From Isoetes taiwanensis (lineage: Eukaryota; Streptophyta; Lycopodiopsida; Isoetales; Isoetaceae), in NCBI GenBank assembly GCA_021234155.1, contig JAJEKV010000050.1, forward strand, positions 5,851,199 through 5,915,198: a stretch of 64,000 nt of DNA, in the 5' to 3' direction. The notes beneath the pieces were generated by a model. That model did not search any database, was not told where the DNA came from, and saw only the letters and a list, made by a program, of their open reading frames with translations. Positions 1 through 12,018 of the stretch are shown one piece after another (position 1 is the stretch's first letter; each line of letters starts with the position of its first letter). A program made the translations under genes and the position numbers.

Positions 1-144
1 TGCTAGCGAGTAAGCGGGTTTATTGGCGGAAGCGAGGCACCGGGATACAGACTATAACTTTGTTAATGGGTACGCGATGATGGATGATGATCGGATCCCA
101 AAGAAAGCCATGGAAGCTTCCACAAGTATGGGTTGGTATAAAAG

Positions 145-1074
145 CATAGTTACCGGGAAGGGGGCAGGAACGGGAACGTGGACCCTAAAATTTAGGCAGG
201 AATGGGAACAAATCAAAGCAGGAACGCCAACATTCAATTTTTTAAAATCTAAAAACAGTTTTGGCGTTCCCTTTGCATAATGATCATTGTGGAACACTTA
301 GAATTTAAAAATGATTCGTAGAGACCTTTGTAGATGGAAACATATTAAACCACTCAGATGCTTAGTTTTTATATAAACATTATATTCAAGACTTAAAACA
401 TAATATTACATCTATAATTCTAACACAATAGGATAGAAGTACATTTACAATGTAGCCTTACAAATCTCCATCAAAAAAATAAATTTACGGATTCTCACAG
501 AAGTTTCTCAACTCTTAACGCCCTTTAATGCTCTTAAACTTACTCCTCCTTTCTTTGCCCTAAAGTCTCAACAAGTCGTTCTTCAAGAACACATGGCTTT
601 CCTCAATGCAAGTCCCTCCGACCGATTTTGGGGCTCAAATCAAATTCCCATTATCAAAATGTGAAATGGATAGATTATAAATGAGATCGCAATTCGAGAG
701 ATATAGCGAGGAGGAGCGTAGATTAAACAACAAACAAGAGAGAGATAGTCCACGTAATATTTGTGTAGTCCGCTTTGCAGAGCACTTTATATGTATGTTT
801 ATGAAGACAACGAGCAAAGAGCCATTGCCGGTTGCACCATTCCTTCCTAAAAAAAAAAAAAAATGCCAAGGAGGAGAAATAATGAACTATAAACCATTGA
901 TTTTCTTTTTTTTTTGGGAACTTACCAGAACGCCGTTCCCAAAGATGGGAGCAGGGAGGGTGGGAGCGGCGTTCAGAACAAACCATCCGGAGCTGGAACT
1001 TGGCGTTCTTTAACGTAGAACCCTAGGAACGCATTTGAGCGAACAGCGTTCGAATCGGCGTTCCGGTAACTATG
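145..1074. mobile_element. 930-bp non-autonomous TIR transposon, 9-bp TSD
   Basis: The ends are inverted copies of CATAGTTACCGG and are flanked by a perfect 9-bp direct duplication, GTATAAAAG, at 136-144 and 1075-1083. A 9-bp duplication fits a Mutator-like (or similar) element. Inside, GAACGCC/GGCGTTC motifs recur near both ends in opposite orientation (about 220-275 and 985-1065), suggesting subterminal binding sites. No transposase is encoded; short open frames inside look spurious. The TIRs differ from those of the giant MULE further right. Confidence 0.75.
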
Positions 1075-1287
1075 GTATAAAAGACGTATTGGAATGGGCG
1101 GATAGTTGAAATTTCGAAACGTTACAAGTGGGCTGGACTTCTTTAAATAGGTGCGAGACATGGTGCGATCACTAGTATTACAACGGATTTGGGCTGATCT
1201 GGCACAAAATGGCTTATTACATGAAGGAGGTGAATATGATGCTTGTGTACTCGATCAAGCATATCTTCATGCATTATCCGCTGACAC

Positions 1288-1593
1288 TTGAAGCAAACCA
1301 TTGCAAGATACCGCACGGGCTCACATAAGCTTCAAATAGAGATGGGTAGATGGTCTGGCATTCCAAGGGGAGAACGAATTTGCTCGATGTGCACAAACGG
1401 GGATATTGAAGACGAAGAGCATGTGTTCCTAACATGCATGGCATATGCAGAACTCAGGGACATATTTGATATTAGTTTTCGTAATTTCCATACTCTCTTA
1501 GATATGGATCCACAAAAGCTAGGTTGTTACCTCAAGAAAGTGGAGTCACATAGACTATTTTTAATTCATTTACAATCAAACAGAAATATGTAA
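1288..1593 (+). pseudogene. C-terminal end of a LINE ORF2 (zinc-knuckle tail)
   Basis: The translated stretch has the layout seen at the end of many plant non-LTR retrotransposon polyproteins: R-x-G-S-H-K-L-x-I-E-x-G-R, then a CCHC-like knuckle ICSMC...DEEHVFLTC. It is followed within 50 bp by a TTA/ATT microsatellite, a common form of LINE 3' tail. Sequence upstream (about 1084-1287) has stops and is only loosely readable, so this is the 3' remnant of a 5'-truncated or decayed copy. The family assignment is by motif only. Confidence 0.6.
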
Positions 1594-1638
1594 TTTGTTG
1601 CTCTATGACCTCAAGGTCCTAAAGGGCATGATCAATAC

Positions 1639-1663
1639 ATTATTATTATTATTATTATTATTA

Positions 1664-1697
<34 letters not shown>
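1639..1697. repeat. (ATT)n microsatellite
   Basis: Nearly pure ATT/TTA trinucleotide run with one interruption, just downstream of the LINE remnant; probably its expanded 3' tail. Confidence 0.9.
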
Positions 1698-1698
<1 letters not shown>

Positions 1699-2430
1699 TG
1701 CCCTCAAATAAGAAATAAGATGAAAAAACACTTTTTGCTTAAAGCAAGAGATAGCCCTCATATTATTGCTTTTAATTAAACTTTTAACCTTGTTACCTGG
1801 TTTTAGTTAGCCTATATTGCATGTCCTTATGTCTTGATGTGTATAAGGATGGTACATTATCATGCAACACACTCATCTACTACACATATCTACATCCCTT
1901 TTAACCTTATTTTCTATTTTCTATTTTGTATTTCCCATTAATATTAACATAATGCAATAAGATGCACTCCCACTTGCATATAATGAAGTTACCAAACAAG
2001 GAAAAACATGTAAAACAACTCAAAGTACACTCTATCTACCTTCTTGAAGGATCCAATTCTTTCATAAGTAAAAAAAAAGAGATAACACGATTATACATCA
2101 TAATTAACCTTCTAGACATGGTAAACCATTGCAAAATAAAACATCAAAATGTTCACAAACACACTTTGTGCATAGGGAACTTTCAAATTCGAACTAAAAC
2201 ATAGACCACACTATAATATACATTGTATAGAACCATACGACATGAAGCAAAATTTCACAACCAGAAAATGCTAAATAAAATGAAATACAAAAACAAGAAA
2301 TATTGCTTCTAAATGAAATCACAGTCTACTGACTGATACCAAGCCTAAATAAAAACCTAACAAGTCTTTTAAAGCCTTCTAAAAGAAAACCTAACAAGTC
2401 TTACCTTGCTAAAGCCTTCTGGTGTGCCTT
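1698..2430. other. AT-rich non-coding stretch
   Basis: No credible coding region or structured repeat recognised. A short open frame at 1962-2204 has no recognisable features. Confidence 0.5.
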
Positions 2431-2447
2431 TTGCTATTTTTTTTTTT

Positions 2448-2875
2448 TTTTGTGCTCGATCCTTCTCTTATCACTCCTTACACTTTTGCACATAACTGAG
2501 CATTTTAAAAATACTGTAAATTTTGCATGTGAATATCGAGATTTTATCTTCAATTTTTGAATATACTACAATTTCAATTACTGCTTCACTTCTATTTTTG
2601 GTTAAAAGTTACGTTCTCTTAAAACAAGAGTTCTAAAACACACTTGGGAAAAATGCTAATTGGTTAAAAATTGTCATTTTGACACAGTTAATTCTCCCTT
2701 CACCCAAAAGAATGGCCCTTTTTTTGTCCAAAAAGCGGGGGGGGATATACAGTTTTCTGTCTCTCTCTTTTTTACCTCAATTTAGCCCTTTTTGGGGGGG
2801 AAAAAAGAATCTTTAGGGAATATTCCTTCTGCTCCCATTTGGATGATTTGCTTCCATTTAATATGCAATCTTGTT
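2448..2875 (+). mobile_element. 3' end of a DUF7869-type transposon (relic copy C)
   Basis: Opposite in orientation to the complete copy at 31210-39497 and alignable to its left end. At 2455-2495 it retains the C-terminal tail of the transposase (DPSLIT...F-x-HN then stop). It then carries the AT-rich 3' region, the poly-T/G tract and the TIR ending GCAATCTTGTT at 2875. The 5' part is missing. It abuts Helitron-derived sequence, so it probably inserted there and was later truncated. Confidence 0.65.
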
Positions 2876-2879
2876 GTAG

Positions 2880-4250
2880 TTGCAAGCAATGAAATTGCAT
2901 CCATTGTGGATGTTAATAACACGGCTGATATCGCTCCACGAATCGCTAGTTTTTGGGTTCCTAATGAACGGGAGCCAAGTTTCATAAATATCTTGGATCC
3001 TATGTATGAACTACTGTAATATCCACCTTTTTCCCTCATGGCACAGTTGGTTGGGGCATTGGAAATGAACATAGTCTTATGCAATTGCAATGTTATAGGG
3101 CTAGATTATTGCATGAGGAGTGATTCATTCAATTGGGTCGTTTATATAGAGAATATTTGGTCGCGACATGTATTCGAGGATTGAGGATGCTCGATTGAAC
3201 TATTTCAGAATGCCAACCTTTCGCAATAGAAGGGTGCAGTATGACGAGAACTATTCGGGGAGAGAGAATGATGATCAAAAGATATAATCTTACTCTCCTC
3301 ATTCTCGGGGTGTCAAAGGTGGTGCTCTGTGCAAGTGGTTGATGCATTAGCGCTATCTAGAGCAAAAGGTCGCCCAACATTGTTTGTTATAATGACCACA
3401 AATACAGATTGACCTGAAATACAAGCCGCACTTAGACACTGGGTAAAATGCCTCTGATGTTCCTATGATTGTCGTTCAGTGCTTTCAGGGAAGGCTACAT
3501 CGGTTAAAAGAGCTTCTTCATAAATTCTTTCAACATCTATCATATATGATAACCGTCATAGAATTTCAAAAACGTGGATTGCCACACTCCCACCTCGTGT
3601 TGTGTACTAAAGCCAATATACCAATTGAATGCATTGATGACATCATTTCTGTTGAACTGCCTACGGACCCAATCCTTCGAGCGAAGGCCCAAAAATTCAT
3701 GATACATAGGTACTCTTCAAACAACACACCCTGTTGTCATAAGTACCCAAATGACTTCAACCCAACAACGTATCTTGATTCAAAAATTTACGTGCAGTAC
3801 AGAAGGAGTGTAGATGATGCGTAGATGACTTCAACCCAACGACGTATCTTGATTCAAAAATTTACGTGCAGTACAGAAGGAGTGTAGAAGGTGTGTATGG
3901 TGGACATTGCATCCACAGTCGACGTATTTTCTTATCTTTATAGTTATATTTATAAGGGATTCGACAACGTCAATTTTTGTATAACCCAAGACGGGCATTC
4001 GACTTCCATACCCTCGTCACTAAGCAATCACCATGAAGAGGATAGGGAACCTTCATCAAGGATCAACGATTAAAGAGATGGTAGTTGGCTTTATGTATTA
4101 TATTTGTATGCCAAAGAGCTATCTAGGGTATGGATCTCTAAGATCGGCCACATGCTCCAAATTTTTTTTATCTCTCGCGCTATATGGCGAGAGACAATTT
4201 TTAATACCATATAGCATGAGAGGCAATGAGAGATAATTACGTTTATATCG
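2880..4250 (+). pseudogene. Helitron Rep/helicase relic
   Basis: Fragments in shifting frames follow the order of a plant Helitron protein. First comes an N-terminal ILDP-x-YELLQYP...FPHGTVGW segment at about 2985-3060. A helitron-like-N region follows, with ALSRAKGRPTLFVIMTTN at about 3345-3400. The HUH nuclease motif lies in EFQKRGLPHSHL at about 3560-3600. A later stretch (FSYLYSYIYKG) sits at about 3930. The two histidines of the HUH motif are visible, but frameshifts and stops interrupt every part, so the copy is dead. Helicase motifs and the 3' hairpin terminus were not found. Confidence 0.75.
3750..3890 (+). repeat. ~73-bp tandem duplication inside Helitron relic
   Basis: The segment starting GATGACTTCAACCCAAC occurs twice in a row (about 3750-3822 and 3823-3890) with few differences, a recent local duplication. 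Confidence 0.85.
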
Positions 4251-5788
4251 TACTAGTAATAATGCCCAACGTTGTTGGGCAAATGTTGGAAACCTGTCAA
4301 CAATATGTGGTCTTTATTGACATGAGGTACTTTCTCACACATGCATATTACTAATGATTTGCTATGACCAAATGCATGTTAAAGCAAAAAGAACATAAGT
4401 AGGTGAGTGTGTATGGTATTTGATGTACTTATAATAACGGTGCCTAGCAGTGAGATAGGAGCAAGTTGACATAGTTAGCATTTTTGGATCACACTTAACT
4501 ACATAAGGTCAACTGATTATAAGATTATAAAGTCACCAATTACCCTGGATAACTTTTATATTTGTGTTTCATGTGTTGCCCATGTTTAAAAGTAATCACT
4601 TTGTGCATGAAATGCTTGATGTGTATATTTTAGTTTCTTGAAGTTGATTATCTCGAACATGTCTTTTGATTATCATCCTTAACGTTATGCCATTTGTCCC
4701 AAAATGTGTTGTGATTACTGTATGGATACAACTATTGACAATGTATATGTCATTCATTTGAAGCAATTGTAAATGCATTTTTTTGGTGCTGCAGAGATCC
4801 TTTTCTCAATAACAATTGATGAGTACCTATGGCTATAAATGACTGCATTTGTTAGCTCCAAAAGGTGTTCATTTATATTTTGTCCCCCTTCTTATGTTAT
4901 TTGTATCCCTATTGCATTAGATATTTAAAGAGGATAATTAACAATGTACATAAGCATATGTGTCATGCCCAATATCCCCTGCTATAACTTGACGATTTTA
5001 CTCAAAAATAATTGCAAGTGTCGAATGGATAGATGTAAATATATGATCCTACTTTCCTTGGATATATGAAGAACCTTGGCATTACCTACAGGAACTTGGA
5101 CAAAAGGAGAAATTATCAAAAGTCCACAATTTTCTACAACTTACTAAACATATGCAAACTGCATCTATGTTAGTGCTCATGACATGTTATGCACATGGAT
5201 TTCTGAATACAATAGCCTCATCGTACAATAGCCTCACGATATGATTCCAAATAGAACGTCTGCAAGCTTCATAATGTGTGCTTTAGCACTACTACATTGA
5301 GAAGGTTACTGAGATGGAATTGCTTTCAAGCTTGACTTCATAAGTGTTTGCGATCGATCAAGCTACTAAGTTAAAAGAAACGTAAAGGTCATAAGCAGAA
5401 AATGCCAAGGTCTATGCTATTGCATGACGAGCGTCCTTCTATGTTGCATAAAAAATGAGTAAAGTGGATCATTTTAACACACTTTTTTTTTTCATGAAGT
5501 ATCTGGATATTAGACTACCTTGCTTCAATAAAAATAAGACCTCTGAACCAATAATAAGCAGGGCATCAATAATATCATCATTGTAGGAAAGCTGCAAAAC
5601 TCCCATCTTGGTTTCTATGCCCCAGAACGAAATGGAAATGAAGGCCAACATGTTTACCAGAGCTCTAATGCTGATGTGGCTTGCTCCCACTTCGGCAGGT
5701 TTGAAGGAGTCATTAGAATCATCAAAAAAAATTTGCTGTTCCATGATCTGCACAAACAACTCTCTTGCTGCATTACCTTGCATCAATA
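4251..5788. other. non-coding, AT-rich
   Basis: No recognisable gene or element. Short open frames here lack similarity to anything I know. Some is probably decayed Helitron or LINE sequence. Confidence 0.4.
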
Positions 5789-6900
5789 TTAAGCAAAAGG
5801 AACAATACACATATCAAGGAGAAGCCTCCAAATGAACTTTGAGATCATGATCTGACTTTGAAGACAGTCCAACATTCCAAGGCCACCAGCTGCCTTAGAC
5901 TCGATGCACTTAGCCCATGATACCTTAACAATAGCACCTTCTGATGTACCACCCCAGATGAAATTCCTGACAATACACACGATCTCATTCATCTTACATT
6001 GAGGAGCCAGTAAGACAGATGCCATATAGACATGGGTGTTGCTAAGGACGGATCTTGCCACTGTGGTCCTACCAGGCAGAGATAACTTAGCCACCTTCCA
6101 CCAGAACAGATGTTTTTCAAGACCTTTAATGATCTCATCCCAATCACATGAGGCAAAAACATGCACCCTCACAGGAATGCCCAAAAGTTTTGTGGGTCGA
6201 CCATGAGGAAGCACCGTCCAGGGGTAGTCACGAATACAAGAGGGAATATCACTATTTAGTGTCCATAGAGCAATGCACTTTCTCCAACCTACAAGAACCC
6301 TAGAGGCCAAGGAAAAAGTATCTCGGAGCAGCTTAGCATTATGTAGGTTTTCATCATTGGCCATAAGAAAAAGGAAAGTGTCATCAGCAATTCAGCATAC
6401 TGATTACACACTTCCTGAGAACCATCCAACATGGGTAGACCCTGGATGAGACCATCTCGAGCTGCAACATCAAAGAGCTGAGACAACACTTCTGCAGCAA
6501 TAGTGAAGAGCAAGGGAGCCAAGGGACAACCCTGTCGGATCCCCCGACCAACAGTAAAGATTTGGGATGGCGCACCTTGAAAAAGCACTGTAGACTGCAC
6601 CAACACATAAAGTTTCATAACATCACGGGTGAATGCCTCACCAAATCCCAAAGCAAGAAGGCATTTCTCCAAAAATACCTAGTCCACACTATCATAGACT
6701 TTAACAAAGTCTAATTTGAGGAACACCACTTGATGACCCTGCAAGCGAGCCCAATACATGCCCTCGTATGCAGTCGCAACATTATTCAAGATACATCGGC
6801 CAGGGAGAAAGCCAGACTACGTAGAAGAAATTGACTCGGCTAAGATGTTGCGTACCCTATCAGCCAAATTCCTATGAGCCAAGCTCTAAGGAAAGGAAAT
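5789..6900 (-). pseudogene. LINE (non-LTR) reverse transcriptase relic
   Basis: Read on the minus strand from about 6900: a segment like LDFVKVYDSVD, then LALGFGEAF..., then the RT motif GIRQGCPLAPLLF at about 6545. The thumb and connection region then follows in another frame (LHNAKLLRDTF..., LGIPV, LPGRTTVARSVLSNTHVY, RNFIWGG). These are hallmarks of plant L1-type reverse transcriptase. The catalytic YADD box falls where the frames break (about 6380-6410). Endonuclease and N-terminal parts are absent, so the copy is a decayed fragment. Confidence 0.8.
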
Positions 6901-7118
6901 AATGCAAACAATACACTACTTTGAAACTTACATCCATATACCCAAGCTCTAAGCAAAAGAAACAACGCACTGCCTCGAAATAATATCCCCATAACTCAGC
7001 CTCTAGCAACTTATGGGCACTACTACCTATATTATTAGCTTGGTGCAAATATTATGTTACATTATGGTAGATGTAGCACATGCACTCTATTGCCTATTAT
7101 ATTAACTTGATGCAAATA

Positions 7119-7960
7119 TTATATTGTCCTACGTAAAGGATCTTGTACTGTTGGACACCCTGCTGCACTTCTGGCAACCTGCATGCCCAAAAATTTGCAC
7201 CAAAGCTTGTAGTTTTTGAATAATTTACTCATGGCTACATTGAGTGCATGATCATCCAAATAAGGTTTGTAAAATGTCAGACTGCAGTGGAAATGCATTT
7301 CTTCATGGAGATATGATAATGACAGATCTGGTTTATATCCTCGCCTTGATTGCGGATTCCATCCTTTGTGAGATCCTCGCTTGAACATTTGCAAGAGGCC
7401 AGATAAGGTGTTCCCGCTATTGGCAATCTTATCTTTCTGCATTATCACATTGAAACTTATATGTAATAAAATGAAATGCATCCAAAGCAATGTGAGGATA
7501 AATTACCTGAAAACCAAACATGATTAGCAGCCAATCTAAAAGATCAACTTCACCAAATTTTTGAAATGAATGCTCCATCATAGGTGGCTATGGCAAGCCA
7601 TGAACAACCCTCAAAGCATCCACTGCTGCTCTTATCCAGCAGTATGGCAAATGTCAAAAGCATAAATGCTCAAAGAGAGATGGCTTCCCATTATAGACAG
7701 CTGCATTACCGCCTATAATGATCCAGCAGCATCGAGTGGAAGAATGTTATAAGGTACACAGATTTCCTTTTTCTTCTTAACATCTTGAGTTGTAGCTATT
7801 ATCTGCAAGCCACTAGAAATAAAGTGATTAAAGTCATAACAATGACTTGAAAATATAGAAAGCAAAAGCATACCTCTGCAGAAACTTCTATTTTATTTGC
7901 AATCAAGTGGATGAAAAGACGATTCGGACGAAGAATCATGGATAGAAGCTTGTTCCTTCC
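7119..7960 (-). pseudogene. callose synthase (glucan synthase-like) fragment
   Basis: On the minus strand, blocks follow the order of the cytosolic N-terminal FKS1-type domain of plant callose synthases. They are a RPNRLFIHLIANKI-like block (about 7880-7930), YNILPLDAAGS (about 7725-7755), LDDHALNVAMSKLFKNYK and WCKFLG (about 7190-7260), and VQQYKILYVG (about 7130). Some blocks are intron-separated and between them the frame is broken by stops. The catalytic glucan synthase domain is missing. This is most likely a truncated duplicate, perhaps carried in by a transposon. Confidence 0.65.
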
Positions 7961-9186
7961 TTTTGTATTGTTTGCGTTGGCACACAGTTTATTAGGAGGC
8001 TTCTATAGTTTACAACAAATTTGCAAGCATGGCTAAGAGTTTCCAATAAATAATTCTGAGGAAATGAAGAATTAAATGAGCCTTGAGTAAACGGTAAAAA
8101 TATAAGAGGTGATTATAAAGAGATTCAGATCTGAAGAAGTACCAGCATCTACTCTAAGCTAGGCTATGCTAGCGAGCTGACTCTATCACCAGAAGAATAG
8201 ATGAATGAAGTAGCAAAAGATTTGGCCTTTGTGGAAGCAGATAATGTGGGAAGGAATAAAGAACATCCTGATTTATGACAAGACCCGGAAACCCCAAAGC
8301 CCGGAGCAACTGAGCAGGAAAAGACTCATCTTTAGCTTCGGCAAGAAGAATCATGGACAAAAAAAAAACGAGCAGCAACGAAAACTATGGAAAATCTACT
8401 TAGCAACTAACTAGGCAATCCCATAAACCCATAAATATCTACCTTATCTTGCAAGACATACTTTAAGAACTAGAAAAACACTAAAAAATCTAAAGAATTG
8501 AGTAACCCCTGCAGAAACAAAAAAAAAGAACCTACACACACCTACAAAAATTGAAAAAACCAAACTAGAAGCACAAGGGAGAAAAAAAAAACAAAACTAG
8601 AAGCACAAAAGAGACAAAAATTCAAGGAGAAGGCCGGTGAAAAGAACTAGAAACCGAAGTAATATATAGAGGAAAGAAAAGGCACAAGAAAAAAAGTCCA
8701 AGCTATTTTCATTTTTCCAAGAATGATGGTTCTAAGTTGCCATAGAACCATTGCATTATGTTAGATGATGGGTTCCATCTGCGGTAGATTCACCTCTAAA
8801 AACTGCAAAGAAGAAAGAGAACCAAAAGGTCTTCCTCAGGAACTATTTTCAAAGCAGGCAAGTTATGTGGAATCTGAAAGTTCTTTCGAATTTATCCACT
8901 GCCCTAGCTAGTGCTTGTGCAAGCTCTAAACTTGAAATTCTCCTCTCTTTACTATTTTCACAATGTTGCATCATGTCACCAATATAACTTACTCTCTCTT
9001 ACTGCAAATAAGATCCATGTGGTCTTTTCAAATAGCTAGATTCATTTTAAACAGATTGATAGACAATGATTACCTTTGACAATCAATTTCAGTTCATGCT
9101 ATAATCATTTTGCCTCATTACATTATGTGTAATAATTACTGAGCTTCACAGCCATTTTCATGGAACTGTAATTGGTTGCCATGTTT
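7961..9186. other. non-coding downstream of the pTAC5-like gene
   Basis: AT-rich with several A-runs; no credible coding region. Part may be the 3' UTR and terminator of the pTAC5-like gene that ends at 9187. Confidence 0.4.
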
Positions 9187-11864
9187 TCATTGTGCAGCTA
9201 TGCCTTTCCCCATACAGTCTTCGCAGTCAATGCTTCCTTTACCTTCACAATAGGGGCACTTTGCACCTTCCTCTGCCCACTCAAGGAACTACGTAAAAAA
9301 CAATATGAAATATCAGCTATAACAGAAATGGCCTCATATATGTAATAAATACAAGGCATCAAACGCTACGCTTGAGTGGGCACCTTCCTCTGCCCACTCA
9401 AGGAACTACGTAAAAAACAATATGAAATATTAGCTATAACAGAAATGGCCTGATATATGTAATAAATACAAGGCATCAAATGTTACGCATGCTTGCAGAC
9501 AAATTAATCAGCAACTGCTTTACCTTTAAAATGTTTAGAGCCATGGGCTGTCATGCAAGAGTTTTAGATCTGTGGCAACAACTGGCTGCATATTTGAAGC
9601 TTCTAACTCACTTTCAAGCATCAAGAACTAATGCCGAAAGCTCTAATTACTGTGACATCCTTTAGGTACTTTGCAGAATTTTTAAAACAAATTATAAAGA
9701 AATCATACTTTTACCTTAAAATATCACTTCCGCATATGGAATACAAAGTTGGAACTAGAAAGCATAGGTGAGTTCCTCTTAGATTGCAGAAAAATGGCAG
9801 TGAATCAAGGTCGCTTAACCTAGTCTACCATTTATCATTTTTAATTTAGTTACCTCATTTTCTTCCAACACTTACCTGTTCCTCAACATTTAACTCCCCA
9901 GTTCCTTCGCACTCTATCACAAGAAAGACAACGTTTCAAGAAGTGATTGTGGACAAACATGCCAATTAATTTGCTACGCCTATTTATTTGAATGTTAACA
10001 GGGACATGCATAAAGCTGCAATACCATATCAAAGACATACCGGAACATAGTGATTGTCCTTCTCCTTTGCATGTAAAACATTTTACAGCATGAATGACTC
10101 CTGTCTTGGCTTCTTCTTTGATAACCTGTATACTCTTCTTGATAAGCCTACCAGGATCTTCCCAACGATTCTCTCCAAGAAGGTATACTGCCCTTTGTGG
10201 CCTGCCCTGTCCTTCACTACTGACTTGTTCTCCCACTTGCTGCACTACTACAGAAGTTGTGGAAGCACCATTTGTTGCACCCACCTGGAGGAAATGTTTA
10301 TGAAGAATGGAAAGAATCAAAATTAAGATATTTGAACGAAGACCGTGTTTACACCAACTATGGCACTTTTCATTTAAAAGACTTCTAAAATTTCTACATA
10401 AAGGAACTAGTAACTAATAACACGGGAAAACCTTTAGCTTTTAGTCCAGAAAAGATTTATCATACAAAAGGTTTTTATGTCAAAACCAAAATATAAATCC
10501 TAAACCATTGTCTGATGTGGTATGGAATAAGCAGACTAAGCTACCTTTATTGAAACTGCTTCACCCTTTGTTTTGCTTAAAAGCCTTGCAAATAATTGAG
10601 AAGTTATAATTCCATCTTCTGGAACACCAACTGATGCCTGCCATCAATGACATAATACGTCAATACCGTTTGACTCAAATCCTAAAGAGCATCTTTTGCC
10701 AGCAGAAATTTGAAAAGATGGTATCATGTTCCAAACTTAGAGTTGAATGTTGTGCTCTCATACATGATGTTAGTACGTGATGCTATTGCACTATTCTTCT
10801 TCCCTGATATTATTGTACCTGCCATGTTTTGACAGCCCTCTCTGTTCCAACAGAAAAGGTAGAGAACTCAACATCTTCCTCGCCAGCATAAAAACCTAAT
10901 TCCTCAAGCACCTCCTAGAAACAAAGAGGAAACAATCAACAACAAATATAGGAAGGCAAGCAATCAATAAGCATGCAATGCGATGCAAAATCAGCAAGAA
11001 AATTCTTTTGGCAAGCCTCTTGCAAGTCCAAACAGTATAGCATTGCAAAAGGATTATTACCATACCTAAGTGTAGTTCATGAAATCAAGCAAGCAACATT
11101 CTCCCACAATCTTCTAAATGCAAAACTCTTTGAGAGAGCAAAGGAACTCGCAACCGCACCTGGAGCTCTTTGACGTCATCACCCTCACATCCAGTCCTTA
11201 GAGTCCTCCTTCCAGTATCCTTCTTTGATTTGCTGCCAAGAGCCACCTCTACTGGAGCCTTTTTATTAGAAGATGCCTTTTCCTGTGATGAACTTAAAAC
11301 CCTTTTAGATTCATTTCTACCTTCTTTTACATTACTAGAACTTTGAGCTGGAGCAACATCCACATTCTGCAATGTCAAGGTAACATCATCACTATCTGAG
11401 TCTGAAACAGCTCCCTCACTTAAATTCTGCAAAAACTGCCTTAGGTTCACAACTAATTCTCGAAGAGATGAATAATTTTGAGCTGTGCCGTCTGCTGATT
11501 GGGTTTTTAAACTTTTAACCTCTTGCTTAAGTGCTTCAATCTCTGCGGTCAAGACACCTTTTTGCAGTTCCCAAGACACCCTTTCAGCATTCCATCTAGC
11601 CTCTTCTCGCTGCCATCTCTGCTCCTCGCGCAACCACCTCTGTTCTTCACGAACCCATCTCCCTTCTTCCCTTTCCCAAGAATCTGCAGACGCCAAAACA
11701 ACATAATGCCTAGGATTTGGCCCCAAATTTTTGCATGGAAAAATCTGATTGTGGCCACGCCTGTGAGAGATGGATTGCTTGAAATCCTGTATTTGCCTCT
11801 GCCCAACAAAATGCAGAGACAAAGACACAAATGGAGATAATCCAATCCCCTGTAAGCTGATCAT
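9187..11864 (-). CDS. PTAC5: pTAC5-like plastid protein (coiled coil, peptidoglycan-binding-like domain, DnaJ-type zinc finger)
   Basis: Six exons with GT-AG borders can be read: 11160-11864, 10819-10914, 10545-10637, 10041-10284, 9876-9913, 9187-9288. Exon 1 starts with a basic, serine-rich transit-peptide-like leader. A Trp/Arg/Glu coiled coil follows (EREEGRWVREEQRWLREEQR), then an acidic Ser/Asp stretch. Exons 1-3 form a peptidoglycan-binding-1-like fold (VKELQ/EVLEELGFYAGEEDVEF.../RAVKTWQ/ASVGVPEDGI). Exons 4-6 carry four CxxC pairs of DnaJ type (CFTCKGEG, CxGTGE, CPYCEGKG, CEDCMGKG). This order matches PLASTID TRANSCRIPTIONALLY ACTIVE 5, part of plastid transcription complexes, with reported C4-finger disulphide isomerase activity. 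The frame is intact throughout, so this looks like a working host gene. Its upstream region is cut by the giant MULE. Confidence 0.85.
9263..9490. repeat. 117-bp tandem duplication over the last 3' splice site of the pTAC5-like gene
   Basis: Two units, 9263-9379 and 9380-about 9490, both contain the acceptor (ACGTAG before TTCCTTGAG on the minus strand) and the first coding bases of exon 6. They differ at a handful of positions. The duplicate supplies a second possible acceptor within intron 5. Confidence 0.85.
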
Positions 11865-12009
11865 GTGGCAAAATTGACACGTCCCTCAGCTCATCAGTAA
11901 GAATTGGCTAATGGTCTGGTTGGATGAAGGAAATTTTGTGGCCAGGGACCGTTATCGGGAGTTGGAGGGAATAGGCCTATATAAGAAAATGGGTGAAAAA
12001 ATAACAAAC

Positions 12010-12018
12010 AACTTTTAA
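12010..12018. other. left target site duplication of giant MULE
   Basis: AACTTTTAA abuts the left terminus; TACTTTTAA abuts the right terminus at 42916-42924 (8 of 9 identical). The 9-bp size is typical of Mutator-like elements. Confidence 0.65.
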
